DNA of 64,000 nt from Acanthococcus lagerstroemiae (taxonomy: Eukaryota; Arthropoda; Insecta; Hemiptera; Eriococcidae). A program made the translations under genes and the position numbers. Shown here piece by piece: positions 14,101 to 29,100 of the stretch. The DNA lies in the NCBI GenBank assembly GCA_031841125.1, contig CM063110.1, positions 15,247,626 through 15,311,625 of the forward strand. Reading direction: 5' to 3'. Below the pieces are notes generated by a model, which saw only the letters and a program-made list of their open reading frames with translations, did no database searches and was not told the origin of the DNA. Numbering within the stretch: the first letter of the stretch is position 1; each line of letters starts with the position of its first letter.

Positions 14101-17100
14101 GGCTCCTGTACGTGTATCCCCGACTACCATGGAAATCCATACGAAGGCTGTCGACCAGAGTGCGTCACGAACTCGGAGTGCCCGTCCAACAAAGCTTGCA
14201 TTCAGAATCACTGCGTCGATCCATGCCCCGGCACATGCGGATCGAACGCTGAATGTCACGTCATCAGTCACCTGCCATCCTGCACATGTTTGCCTTCGTA
14301 CACTGGCGATGCCATGCGGTACTGTCACCCAATTCCGGCAGCGCGTAAGTTGAACGCTTTGGTCGCAAAATTACTCGAAGATCCTTCATATTCAGTCAGA
14401 ATGTCTAACGGCCTTTACGAATTTCCCTAGCTACCGAAGTTGCGGTCGTAAATCCATGCCTGCCGAGTCCTTGCGGACCGTATAGCCAGTGTCGAGAAGT
14501 ACACGGTCAAGCGGTATGCTCGTGCCTGCAGACGTACATCGGAAGTCCCCCGAACTGTCGACCTGAATGCGTGATGAGCTCCGAATGCCCTGGCGATAAA
14601 GCGTGCGTCAATCAGAAGTGCGTTGATCCTTGCTTGAGCATTTGCGGTCCCCACGCAGTTTGTCGTGTTATACGACACAGTCCAATTTGTTCGTGTCAGC
14701 CTGGATTCACTGGTGACCCATTCTCCCAGTGTTATCCTGTACCAGGTAATTGCGTCATTCAAACATAGTCACGCATTCTTCGCTACATCGCTCTGATACA
14801 CTGTGTAATGGTCTCGTTTTCTCTGCAGCTCCGTTACCACCTGAAAAACCTCAAGCACCGATAGATCCATGCATACCGTCGCCTTGCGGTCCCAATTCTG
14901 AATGCAGAAACTCAAATGGAATACCTTCTTGCACATGTTTAAGTCAGTTCATCGGGTCGCCTCCCAACTGTCACCCCGAATGCCTAATTAACGCCGAATG
15001 TCCGAGTAATCAGGCCTGCATCAAACAGTCGTGCCGAGATCCATGTCCTGGCTCTTGCGGATTCAGTGCTCTCTGCAGTGTTGTCAATCACATTCCTGTT
15101 TGCACCTGCTACGAGAACTACATCGGTGATCCGTTCTCAGAGTGTCATCCTAAACCTCCGGAACGTGAGTATTTCCTATTTCCAAGTCCCGAATATCGAA
15201 CTTCTTTCACATATTTCAACCGATGACCATCGTGTGGGCTTCTTGCAGCTACTCAATCAATCAACATTGATCCGTGCCAGTCACAGCCTTGCGGTTCGAA
15301 CGCCGAATGCCGAGACGGAGCTTGCTACTGTCTACCAGAGTATCAAGGCGATCCGTACCAGGGTTGTAGACCCGAATGTGTGCTGAACAGCGAGTGCCTG
15401 AAGAATAAAGCGTGCATCCGTAACAAATGCCAAGACCCATGTCCGGGTGTTTGCGGACAGAATGCAATCTGCTCGGTGTTGGATCATATTCCCATTTGCT
15501 CGTGCCATCCTGGAACCACTGGTAACGCGTTTATCCAGTGCCAGACCGTTCAAGGTGATTATTACTAGACAGCGAATTTGCCGTTTGAATGCGTGATTGG
15601 ATTTGACAACATCCTGGCTAAGTTAGGGTGTTTTCAGTGATTTCACAGCGTCAATAAATTAATACAGTGGACTACTAATACCGGAAACTCTCATTTAAGA
15701 TTGAGCGCTTTTAGACTCAGCATACAGCGTGATCTATTGGCAGGGTTTGTTATTATAATAATTATTTAAAATTGTGATCAACGAGTAAACACCAACCCTA
15801 TAGAACGACATACACACACACACACACACAATGAATGACATACATTATAGTACCAAACCCTGCCACTAGAATTTTCATAACCTCGTAGTCCAGAAGTAGT
15901 AGTCTAGCGTACCCGGTTTCAATTTGTTCGGCAGTAATAATCAAGTAGATTAAGTACTTGGTTGTTGGTGTGAACTAGTTACAGTGTTTTTCTGATGAAT
16001 TTGCAGCCATCGAAGAAGTGCACCCATGCCGACCAAACCCCTGCGGACCGAATAGCGAATGCCGTGAAATAAATGGCCACGCTGTGTGCTCTTGCATTCG
16101 TGGATACCTGGGAAGCCCGCCGGCTTGCAGACCCGAATGTAATGTGAACTCAGACTGCGACCAAAACGAAGCCTGCAGCAACCAGAAATGCATCAATCCG
16201 TGTGTTGGCGTGTGCGGAATTTCCGCTATTTGCGACGTGATTAACCATTATCCGTTTTGTAAATGTCCTCCCGGATACACGGGCAATCCATCATCCAACT
16301 GCTACAGGATCCGTGAGTAATAATTTTACGATTTATCGTTAGTTCGCATTACTTCGAGAGAAGTTGGTGAAATTTCGGGTTTTTGCAGCCGAAGCTCCGA
16401 TTCCGTCGAGGCCAGAAAATCCGTGCATTCCATCGCCGTGTGGACCGAACTCGCAGTGCCAAGTGAAGGGCGACTATCCGGCCTGCTCGTGTTTGGTCGG
16501 TTTCATCGGAACGCCTCCGAACTGCCGTCCTGAGTGTATTAGCAACAGCGAGTGCGCCACTCACTTGGCTTGCATCAACAACAAGTGCACAGATCCGTGT
16601 CCTGGTTCTTGCGGAGAGTTGGCCGAGTGTCGTGTCATCAGCCATACTCCTAGATGTATTTGCCCTCCTGGGTACACCGGAGATGCTCTCATCAGGTGTA
16701 CTGCCGTCCAATGTGAGTTCAGTCGCCTTTCATGAAAATAGAATCTTAAATGTTAGTGCGGCTGTGCTTAACGGGTTATTCTTTGTTGTAGATCAACCTC
16801 CAGCACCAACTTACGAAAATCCTTGCGAGCCGTCACCGTGCGGTCCTAATACAGTGTGCAAGGTACAGAACAACGCCGGATCATGTGCCTGCATTTCCGA
16901 ATATATCGGTAATCCCTACGAAGGCTGTCGTCCTGAATGTGTCCTCAACACCGACTGTCCTTCAAATAAAGCTTGCTACAATAATAAATGTCGCGACCCT
17001 TGCCCTGGAAGTTGTGGGTCGAATGCCGTCTGCCAAGTGATCGCTCATTTACCCAGCTGTACCTGTATTCCAGGATACACCGGAAATCCGTTCCGATATT

Positions 17101-20100
17101 GTATTCTTGAACCACCTAAACGTAAGTAATTACAGTTATGATTTCAACCGTCGTGATGAGGACAGGAACTGACTATTTTCTCGTTACTTTCCAGCGGAGG
17201 CACCAATTGCTCCAATACACCCATGTCAACCTTCGCCATGTGGTCCGAACAGTCAGTGCAGAGAGTTGAATGGACAAGCAGTTTGCTCTTGTCTGCCTTC
17301 ATACTTCGGCAGTCCGCCAAGCTGTAGACCAGAATGTGTCACCAGCGCTGAATGCGCCAATGACAAATCTTGCGTGAATCAGAAGTGCGTAGATCCGTGT
17401 CCTGGCACTTGCGGTCGGAATACCGTGTGCGTGGTTAAATTACACAGCCCCATTTGCTCCTGTCAGCATGGGTACACCGGAGATCCGTTTACTACTTGTT
17501 ATCTTATTCCTCGTAAGTTTCAAAAAACACATCGACCTAATCAGCGAATACAGTGCGAGTGTTGACATCAACTTCAAATCTTAATTATTATTCTTACAGC
17601 GCCGCCACCACCTCCACAAGAGCAACCTCCGCGCAATCCGTGTATACCATCTCCGTGCGGACCGTACTCCCAGTGCAGAGACATCAACGGTGTGCCGAGC
17701 TGTTCTTGCTTACCGCCGTACTTCGGAGTTCCTCCAAATTGTCGACCCGAGTGTACTATTAATGCGGAATGCCAGACCAACTTGGCGTGTATCAACCAAA
17801 GGTGTCAAGACCCGTGCCCAGGATCGTGTGGTCTGTATGCTCACTGCAGTGTGCTGAACCACGTGGCCGTTTGCACTTGTGAGGAAGGTTACATCGGCGA
17901 TCCGTTTGTCAGTTGTCGCCCTAAGCCTGCAGAAGGTACTTTCACTATTCTTCCAATTTTGTTAGAAAATTTAAAATTCATATCACGAGCTTAACAGTAA
18001 CTGTTTCATTGCAGCTCCACCGCCACCCGAACAACACGACCCTTGCTATCCGAACCCATGTGGCTCAAACGCCCAATGTAACAACGGAATTTGCACTTGC
18101 CTACCCGAGTATCAAGGCGATCCGTACGTAGGCTGTAGACCCGAATGCGTCAGCAATAACGATTGTCCGCATCAGTTGGCCTGCATCAAATATAAGTGCA
18201 GAGACCCGTGTCCGGGTACTTGCGGTACCAATGCAATTTGTAACGTCTATAACCATATTCCGATCTGCAGCTGTCCCGTTGGAATGTCCGGAAATGCATT
18301 CATTCAGTGTAAACCATTCGAAGGTATTGATTTCATTTTAGGTAGAATATTGAATCGGTGCTGAATGATCGTATGAACGATGATAACCGGATTTTCCGTT
18401 TCAGCTCCTGTCGAGTCACACCCGTGTAATCCATCCCCCTGTGGTCCGAACAGTCAGTGCAGAGAGATCAACGGCCAGGCTGTCTGCTCTTGTTTAACCG
18501 GCTATGTCGGCAGTCCACCGACATGTAGACCCGAATGTATCGTGGATAGCGACTGTAATCTAAACGAAGCGTGCTCCAATCAGAAATGTCGAAACCCGTG
18601 CATCGGTACATGCGGTGTTGGGGCCAACTGTAAGGTCATTAACCACAAACCGATTTGTACATGCCGACCTGGACTCACCGGCGATCCATTTACAAGATGT
18701 TACGATATTCGTGAGTATTGCATCGCGAATTAGTATTCACGTGTTTGTTTGTGAACATATAAATGTGCTAAGCGCGGTTTCATTTTACAGCCGCCGCGCC
18801 ACCGGAACCTGTCAATCCATGTATACCATCCCCTTGCGGACCCTATGCCCAGTGTCAAGTTAAAGGCAGCACTCCTTCTTGTTCTTGTCTACCTTCGTAC
18901 GTTGGTGTGCCACCAAACTGCCGTCCGGAGTGCATTACCAATAGCGAATGTCCTAGCAATTTGGCGTGCGTGAATCAGAAGTGCAGAGATCCGTGTCCCG
19001 GAGCCTGCGCCACGAATGCCGAGTGCTCGGTGATCAGTCACACGCCGACGTGCCACTGTCCCGTCGGGTATTCTGGAAATCCGTTCGCTTTCTGTTCCGT
19101 TATAGGTATAAAATTTTACTTTCTGGTGACCCCTACTCTATAGAAGCTAAAAGTAATCGATTAATCGAACGAGTTATTGTGTTGCAGAAAACCGGCCAGT
19201 TGAACAAATCAATCCTTGTGTGCCTTCGCCGTGCGGTGCCAATGCGGTATGTCGCGAGCAGAATGGAGCCGGTTCGTGTACCTGTCTGCCCGAGTATCTC
19301 GGAAACCCGTATGAAGGATGCCGACCCGAGTGCGCCGTGAATACAGACTGCGCTCCGAACAAAGCCTGCACGAATAATAAGTGCAAAGATCCGTGTCCGG
19401 GTGTTTGCGGACCTAATGCCGAGTGCCAAGTGACCGCTCACGTTCCGGTGTGCTCTTGTTTCCCTGGTTATCAAGGAGATCCGTTCCGTTACTGTTCTCC
19501 GATTCCAGTTCAGCAAGGTAATTGAAAGTGATTAATCAGCGTGATTTGAGATCTGACTCAATGGTCTTCATTAATGAATCGTTAATTAGCAAGATTGCTA
19601 TTCCTTCATATGAAATATTTAAGAAAATTGTCCCTTTGCTCGCCCCCAATAACTGAAACAGGAAGGGAGCGAACATAATGTTACCACGAGATCCAGTCAG
19701 AAGTCGAGTAATGTAGTCAGTTATCTTATCAGTGAGTGGGACATGCAGGCTGACAGGCTGTAGACAAATGGATAGAGAGGAAGATCAAGAATGAAGGAGA
19801 TGAGAAGTACAAAGGAGGGTGGAAAAGTTGAAAAATACTGAAAGAAAGCTGAATAGAAAAATGTGTAGAAGTATGGATTGAAAAATGGGTAGAAATATGG
19901 ATAGAAAGTAAACAGAAATATGTGGACAAAAAGAAGAATTGAAGGGTGAGGAATATAAATTAAAGATGGATGGAAATACATTAATAGGAAGTTTTGAATT
20001 GAGAAATTGCTAGAAATACGAGTATTTATAGAAATGTGTATTGAAAGGTGAATAGGAAGATGGATGATAGAAAGTTGAATAGTAAATATTTGTGGATTGA

Positions 20101-23100
20101 AGGATGCATAAAAAGAGGATAGAAATATTGATTGAAGGATAGATATGAATAGAAAGTTGAACAAAATTGTAGATTGAAAGACGCATAGAAATGTATAAAT
20201 AGATTAATAAATATAAATACAAATAGGAAAATTACTGGAACATGAATCAAAATATAGATAAAGCTGAATAGAAAGATGAATCCAGTTGTATGGATTGAAA
20301 AATTGATGGAAATATGGACAGAGAGATGAATTAAGCAAGGTAGAAATATGAATGAATCGGTTAGAACCAAAAGGGGTCAAGTTCCTTTTTTTTCCCCCCA
20401 CGAATTATGGGATATTGAAGTATTGCGGATCTGTTGGTGTGGTCGAAATTTCGTGAAACAGCTGGGAAAGTGCTTTTTGGCAACATCGCTTTCTTTCATT
20501 TTTTTGTAATAAAATTTTTTCCAGAAATTGTTCGGAAATTGTGTATTTTAGTGTAACATAGAAATAAATTTAAAAATTCCGGCCCACCCCCTCTTTTTGC
20601 ATTTTTATACCTGAAAAGTGCTGTTTTCAAAAACAAAATCGCAATTTTCCAGTACAGCTTCAGAACTTTCTTTTTTACAAGCAGGGATTTTGCTCGATTG
20701 GAATGGGACCAAGACAAAAGTGACCCCCTTTATGTCTGGCTACAGAAGGGGGGCAATTTCGAGCCGTAAAACTGAAGAAAAAAATCGTTCAGAACCATAA
20801 GAGGTTAAGTCTAAAAACTTTGAGCCCCCCAGCTTCGGCCCATCAAAATTTTATTCGGCGGGACCGGGCTTAAAAGTTGTCTCTTGTAACCTTCTACCAC
20901 CATTTTCAAATTTTCAAATAAAACAGTTTTTTTCGCTTCCTGAAAAGTACGATTTTTGGACTTGAACCCCTTTTGGTTCTAACCAATTCAAACTGAAAGA
21001 TAAATGGAAATATAAATAAGAAGTTTTGAATAGAAAACTGGATAGAAATATTTATAAAGATATGAATTGAAAGGTAAATAGGAAGACGAATAGAAATGCG
21101 AATAGAAAGTTAAATGATAATTCGGATTGAAAGATGCGTAGAAAGAGCATAAAAATATTAATTGAAGGATGGATGTGAATAGAAAGTTGAATAAAACTGT
21201 AGATTGAAAGATGCATAGAAAGATGAATAGATTAGTAAATATAAATACAGATAGAATAGTTCCTGGAACATGAATCAAAATGTAGATAAAACTAAATAGA
21301 AAAAGAAATAGATGTCTGGATTGAAAAATGGGTAGAAATAGGCATAAAAAAGTTGATAGAAATGTGGACAAAAATATGAATTGAGAGGTAGAATTATGAA
21401 TTGAAAGATAATGGGAAATATAAATAGGAAGTTTTAAGTAGAAAACTAGATAGAAATATTTATATAAATATGAATTTAAGTGTGAATAGGAAGGTGAATA
21501 GAAAGTTTAATGATAATTGTAGATTGAAGGATACTTAAAAAGAGGATAGAAATATTGATTGAAGGATGGATATGAATAGAAAGTTGAATAAAACTGTAGA
21601 TTGAAACATGCTTGAAAAGATGAGTAGAACAAATTATAAGTACGAATAGAAGTTATTGGAAACATGAATCAAAATGTAGATAGAAAAATAGGTGGAAAGA
21701 CGAATAGAAAAATGTACATAGAAGGTTAAAAGAACTGTAGATTGAAGGATGAATAGAAATGTGAATGATTTTAATAAGAGCATTTAAAATATGGAAGTAC
21801 GAATTCAAATATGGACAGAACAAAAACAAATGGACTAACACTAAATGAATATTATGACAGAATGAGCTTTATTAGTGATGTTGTGCAATACTTCAATCAC
21901 ATGTCGATTTTCCTCCATCTCCCAAGTATCATATTTCGATTTTAGCAACATCAACTAAATTTTTCATTTCATTTGCACAGACACCACGCCGCATCCAATA
22001 AATGTGTGTCAACCGTCACCGTGCGGTCCCAACAGTCAGTGTCGTGAAGTAAATCACCAAGCAGTCTGCTCGTGTCTTCCGGCGTACCAAGGCAGTCCCC
22101 CGAACTGTCGGCCAGAGTGCGTTGTCAGCTCCGAGTGTCCGTCCAACAAAGCGTGCATCAACCAGAAATGCGTTGACCCGTGTCCAGGTCCCTGTGGACA
22201 GAACGCCAACTGCCAGACCATTCACCACAGTCCCATTTGTTCGTGTCGAAACGGATTTACGGGCGATGCGTTCAGTCGTTGCTATCCGATACCCGGTACA
22301 TTACAGAAATGATTTGTAGATTTCGTTGTTTATGTCGCAGGGATGCAAACTAACGGATTGATATTTGTTGCAGCATCTCCACCAAGTCCCCCTTATGAAC
22401 CACCTCGAAACCCGTGTATACCGTCGCCCTGCGGACCGTATGCGCAGTGCAGAGATATCGACGGAACTCCTTCGTGTTCGTGTCTACCAACCTATGTTGG
22501 CGTACCACCTCAATGCCGTCCGGAGTGTACTATCAACGCCGAGTGCAGCAGTAATTTAGCCTGCATTAATCAGAAGTGCGCGGACTCATGCCTGGGCTCA
22601 TGCGGTTTCAATGCTCTGTGCCACGTGTACAACCACATTCCAATCTGTACTTGCGAAGAAGGTTACACCGGCGATCCGTTTTCAAACTGTTACCCGAAAC
22701 CCCCTCCGCATCGTAAGTTTCCGCATCGAACTTCTGCTTTTTTGTAAGTATATCCATCAATTTGGCTTGCTAATTGATAAATCAACTTGAATTCCAGCAC
22801 CGCAACCGACTCAGTCAGCCGACCCCTGTGATCCTTCGCCGTGCGGTCCCAATGCTCAGTGTCGAGACGGCATTTGTACGTGTCTCCCAGAGTACCAAGG
22901 AGATCCGTATCGAGGCTGCCGACCCGAATGTACCATGAATAGCGAATGCGCGCCGCAACTGGCGTGTATCAGGAACAAGTGCAAAGATCCCTGTCCCGGA
23001 GTCTGTGGTCAGCAAGCAAGCTGCAACGTGTACAATCACTTCCCCGCGTGTAGTTGTCCTGTTGGCACGGCTGGAAATGCGTTCATTCAGTGTACGCCGG

Positions 23101-26100
23101 TTATTGTAGACTACGTCAACCCGTGTAACCCGTCACCGTGTGGACCAAACAGCAGATGCAGGATCCAGTACAACGGCCAAGCAGTGTGTTCGTGCATCGA
23201 AAACTTCATCGGAGCCCCGCCTTCGTGTCGGCCAGAGTGCGTTGTGAGTTCGGATTGTTCGCCCAACGAAGCGTGTTTGAATCAGAAATGTAGAGACCCG
23301 TGTCCTGGAACGTGCGGAATTCACTCCAGATGTCAAGTCATCAACCACAGTCCAATTTGTAGTTGTGTGGCTGGCTATACTGGCGATCCATTCACGAGAT
23401 GCCATCCCATTCGTAAGTAACTCTTTAAAGAGGGTAGTTTTACTTTTATTTTGTCGGGCGAAAAGTCTATAGTGTTGTTTAACTTTTAGCTCCTCCGCCA
23501 GCTGACGTACCGCCATCCAATCCATGCGTTCCATCACCGTGTGGACCGAACGCTGTGTGTCAAGTGAGAGGCGAAGTTCCATCGTGTTCCTGTTTGCCGG
23601 ACTACATCGGAGCTCCCCCGAATTGTCGACCCGAGTGCGTGGTCAATGATGACTGTTCCAATAATTTAGCCTGCGTGAATAGAAAGTGCAAAGATCCGTG
23701 CCCGGGTTCTTGTGCCCCGAATGCCCTCTGCTCGGTTGTTGCGCATGCGCCGCGTTGCTCGTGTCCTCCCGGATACAGCGGAAATCCGTTATTCCAGTGC
23801 GAGCCATTCCAAGGTGAGAATTCGAATGACATCGAATTTTGTAGTTATAAATTGGAGCGTACATGAATGCTAATGTTTTCACCTTTGCGCAGACACGAGG
23901 CCACCTGAACCGCTCACTCCGTGTATCCCGTCACCGTGCGGTTCGAACGCAGTCTGCAGGGAACAGAACGGAGCTGGCTCTTGCACTTGCTTGCCCGAGT
24001 ATTTCGGCAACCCGTACGAAGCTTGTCAACCAGAGTGCATCGTGAACTCCGACTGCGCTTCCAACAAAGCGTGCGTCAATAACAAGTGCAAAGATCCGTG
24101 TCCGGGCACCTGCGGCCCCAACGCTGAGTGTCAGACGGTAGCTCACACGCCTAGTTGTTCGTGCTTGCCGTCGTACACCGGCGATCCGTTCAGATACTGT
24201 TCTCCTATAATAATTCAACCTGGTAAGAAAAAGTCTCAAGTCGAAATGATGTTTCAGTTGAATAAAGTTCATGATATTTACTCGGGTTGTTTTGTTAGAT
24301 GTACCTCAACCGCCGAGCAATCCGTGCGTGCCGTCACCGTGTGGTCCGAACAGCGCGTGCCGAGAGATCAACGGACAAGCTGTGTGTTCGTGTCTGCCTC
24401 AGTACCTCGGAAGCCCGCCTTCATGCAGACCAGAGTGCGTAGTTAGCTCGGAGTGTCCGCAAGATCGAGCGTGCATTAACCAGAAATGCGTTAACCCGTG
24501 TACTGGACAATGCGGACTAAATGCTCAGTGTAATGCGATACACCACAGTGCAATTTGCTCTTGTAAAGTCGGGTACACTGGAGACCCGTTCAGCAACTGC
24601 TACAAGGTTCCAGGTAATACATTATTGTTGGTTTTACATGGTATTTGGTAATAATAGTTTTATGATATCGATGTAATACAGCCGAGTTGGGAAGAACGGA
24701 CAAATGAAGTTGGAAATGAAGAAAATTGAAACGTCTATCTACTTTTGAGATTATTTAGAAACTTATGAGATTTCAGATACTACATACTTAGTAAGGGAAA
24801 GTGCCAATTGTTGGTGAACTTTTTTTGACCTGCTCGTGTACCTCCACTAATCGGTTTTTGGAAATGAAACCCATGTAGTACATTAATACCATTCTTCTAC
24901 TCTCAGCTAATGCACTCGAAAACTTTTAATATGCAATGAAAAAAATGTTAACTATAGCTATTTTACGAAGACACCTAAAGATCAACATTTGGTACCGCTG
25001 TACCAATTATTGGTGAGGTAAAATGTCATTACAGGATTCCTTTCCTTTCATTTAATTTCGTATACACATACTCGTATAGAATACAAGACTGAAATTGGTT
25101 TAAACGGAATAGATTTTCCTAGAAACAATTTTGAAAAATGCCAATTGTTGGCTGACAAACATCTGGCACATACTGATTTTGACCAACATGGTATAGTCGA
25201 GTAAGTACGAGATGTAATTTGTGCCAAATGTTGTGCCAGTTGGTGGTCGTTTTTAGTTTTCACTTATTAAAGTATTTCTTATGAAAAATAGATGACATTG
25301 TATGTACAAAGGTGTATAACAGTTATCGCAAATTGAAAACGAATTTTCCAACCACCCTTCTCACCTCCTGTAAATCGTCAGCTCGAACTGAAATTCTCAA
25401 AACATCCCGAAAATATGTTTTTGGACCTCTAGCATAACATACAACTATTTACCTTAAGGAGACATATGTACTTACCATTTCAACTTTTGAAATACCTTTT
25501 TTCAAACTTTAAAAAAACTACCACTTTCTTATCACCATAAATTTCAAAATCACAGACACGGAGTTGTAATCACCTTTTCACAGTCACAAAGGTATGGTAT
25601 AGAATTATAGCTCTGAGTCCTACAAAACCCATTTCTGTGGGGGGTGGCTCCTGATTAACAATTGGCACTTTCCCTTACTTATGAAGTTGAAAAGCGAAGC
25701 CGCGAAGGAGAGAAGTTGTCTCTAGGTCTGCTATAAAAATCTCGAACGCTCGAGTACCCTCCCCCCTTATTCGGCTCTTAATAAAGCACATGTGTGGTAT
25801 TTTCGGAATTCGTAAGAAGGGGAGAAGTGTTTAGTCCGGACCGCAGCAAGAACATTCGGAATCAGAAAACGTGAGTGTGTAGAAAGAGCGTGTATATTTT
25901 GAGATCGATAGTAAAAGCAGGTTTCGAGGCGAGTGCTAAAACTAACTGCGACTGATCTGTAACTGAATTGATGTCCTGAGCAGTGTTGTCAGGTGAAATT
26001 CTCAAAAAAGTACCACCATCGCCAAAAAAAGTGCCACATTTTTCAAGAATGTGTCACATGAATTTTTTTCGCATGTGGGTACTGACAGATGAAAATCACA

Positions 26101-29100
26101 AGATCAGAAAATCACTGATCGGAAGAAAAAGGTGCTAAAGTAATCGTCTTAAGAGTCTTATTTCGCAGGCGAACTCTGAATAATTTGACAGTGTTCAGTA
26201 GCGTAGCCAGGATTTGGTCAAGGGGGGGGGGGACGAAAACTTCAGAACGAGAAATAGGCATTTTTTAAATGTCAAATTTTGTGTGGTGTGGCATGCCGTG
26301 CTTGGTGGGGGCTGGGGGGGGGTTAGATAAAGTTTTGGAACATAACTAGGTACTTTCCCCCTCCATCACACAGCGACACAGCACTTGTGTCAACGAATCA
26401 AGGAAATACGGGTTTGTCAGGTTCGACTATCCGAAGACGTCGAGTGAAGTTTCAGCTGCTTTCCGCAAGTACCAGTCAAACGGGATTTTCTATTATAGAC
26501 TTGCTCATCAGGTTTTTGTGACTTCATTTAAAAAAAAAAAAAAAAAAAAAAAGGCCATGGGGGCGATTGCCCCCTTTGCCCCCCCCCCCCTTGGCTACGC
26601 CACTGACAGTGTTCTACATGTTGCAGAAAAATTTGCGGAAAAAATTTTTTGGTTTATAAAAAAGTTGTAGCAGTCTTAGAAGACAAAAATTATTAGTGCA
26701 ATATTGAAGAAAATTGGAAATATTTTGCCAAAATGGTGGGAATTAACCAAATATTCTTGAATATGCTCTAAAAAAGCAGAAAATATGCCAAAACATGTTT
26801 GCTACCATGTACATGGCAACACCGGGGAAATTATTGGTGCAATTGGGGGTATGCATGAAGAGAAGTTTCAGCTTTCACTTCACAACGAAAAACACGTGCA
26901 GTTATCATTATGCATCTTCGAGAAGATTCCTTGGATTCCCGAAGAGGAATTTTATCGGAAATATTAGGGGAAAATTTCCGATCATTTTCTAAGAATTTCA
27001 TTGGACATCACTGAGAAAAATCTCCGATAATTTCAGGAGAATTTTATTGAAGATTTGAAAGAAAATCTCCAACGATACCAAAGGATTTTATTGGAAATCA
27101 TCGAGAAATATATCTGATGATTTTTGAAAAGCTTTTCGTCCGAAGAAAGATTCGATCATTTCCAGAGATTTTCATCGGAAATTTTTGGGATAAATTACTG
27201 ATGATTTTCGGGGAATATCTCCGATAATTTCCAAGGAATTTTATTAGAAATCTTTGAGAACAATCTCTGATAATTTCCGGAGAATTTCATCAAAAATCTT
27301 CATAGAAAATTTCCAATGTTTTCCGAAGAGTTTCTTCCAAAATCTTCCGATAATAATTTTTAAAAAATTTTATCAAAAAGATTTTGAAAAAATACCAATA
27401 GATTTTGAAGAGTTTTATCGGAAACCATCAGAAAAAATCCCCGATGATTTTTAAAAAATTTAATCGTAAATTTTTGGAAAAAATGCCGATAATCAACGAA
27501 GAATCTCAGCAGAAATCTTTAGAAACAGTTGTCCAATGTTTTCCAAAAAAATTTTATCGAAATTCTTCGAGAAAATTTTCTGATAATTTCTGAATAGGAA
27601 ACATATTTGGGAAATAACTCCGATAGTTTTTGAAAAATTTTATCGAAAATCTTCAGGAAAAATTTCCTATGATTTTTAAAAAATTTCATCGGAAATTTTT
27701 GGAAAAAATGCCGATAATCAACGAAGAATCTCAGCGGAAATCTTTAGAAAAACTTGTCCAATGTTTTCCAAAAAAATTTCATCAAAATTCTTTGAGAAAA
27801 TTTTCTGATAATTTCTGAATAGGAAACATATTTGGGAAAGAACTCCGATAGTTTTTGAAGAATTTTATCGAAAATCTTCAGGAAAAATCTCTGATGATTT
27901 TTAAGAAATTTCATCGGAAATTTTTGGGGAAAATGCTGATAATCGACGAAGAATTTCAACGGAAATCTTTAGAAAAAGTTGTCCAATGTTTGCCAAAAAA
28001 ATTTAATCAAAATTCATCGAGAAAATTTTCTGATAATTTTTGAAGAATTTTATAGGAAGTATTCGGGGGGGGGGGAGCTCCTTTGGTTTTTGAAGAATTT
28101 TATCAAAGATCTTCAAGAAAACGTTCTGATTTTTAAGGAATTTCATCGGGAATTTTTGATGAAAAATTCCAATTCCCGAAGAACTGAGACCACTCATGCG
28201 ATGGGATTAGAAATTTTCCCCGAAGATTATTCGGAAATCCTTGGAAAGTTTTTCAGAAGATTTCTGATGAAATTCTCTGAGAATTAGTGGAGATTTCTTT
28301 TGAAGATTTCCAATGACATTTTTTTGAAATTATCTTTCGAGAACATTTTTCTGAAATTGTGGGCTGATTTCCGATGAAATTCCTTAAAAATCATTGGATA
28401 TTCTTCTCGAAGATTTCCAATGAAATTATTCTCTGGAAATCTTCGGAGATTTTTTTCTAAAGATTTTCGATAAAATTCGTCTAAAAACCATAGGAGTTTG
28501 TCCCAAATATTTTTGATGAAATTCTTCGTAAATTATCGGAAAACTTTCCTCAAGATTTTTGAAAAAATTTCTTGGAAAACATGGGAAATATTTTCTGAAG
28601 ATTTCCAATGAAATTCTCCGGAAAAGATTTCCGAAAAAATTCTCCTGAAATCATCGGCGATTTTCTTCAATGATGTCCGTTGAAATTCTTTGACGATGAT
28701 CAGAAATGTTTCCCTAATATTTTCGATAAAATCCTTCGGAAATTATCTTCGGAAATCGAAGGAGATTTTCCCCGAAAATTATTTCATCGTTTTGTCCGTT
28801 TGGTGTGTTTTCCGCCTATATACCACCACTATCTTTGTCTTCGCTTCTTTGAATGATTTTCGATTTAGAAAAAGTTCCTTGGACACATACGTCAGCTGGT
28901 AACAACTTAAACTTGGTTATCTTTGAAGCACTCCCTTAGTTTTGTGGAGCGTTCGCTTTGAAGTGAAAGAAAAAGCTTATGCATACGGATTGAAGCAAAA
29001 CCTTAAACTTCTGTCTTTCCCTTTGGAGCGAAGGCTCTCACTCCGCTCTTTTCCTTATTGTGTAAAATCTGCATGTGTTGTTTTTTCTCGCTACATATAG

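Larger units (their letters stand above)
19518..21980 (+). other. Intron 24, 2,463 nt
   Basis: E/F-junction intron made of two stretches of a purine-rich minisatellite (about 19,740-20,352 and 20,991-21,840) separated by a 638-bp TIR element (20,353-20,990). No exon lies inside. Confidence 0.8.

Noticed and set aside
23099..23108. gttattgtag at the fused B/C junction looks like a minute GT...AG intron
   Set aside because: Ten bases is far too short to be spliced, and its removal would shift the frame. The in-frame reading is the simpler one.
27405..28043. Three similar 62-codon frames in intron 30
   Set aside because: They are successive copies of a 225-bp satellite block that happens to lack stops, with no sign of a gene around them.
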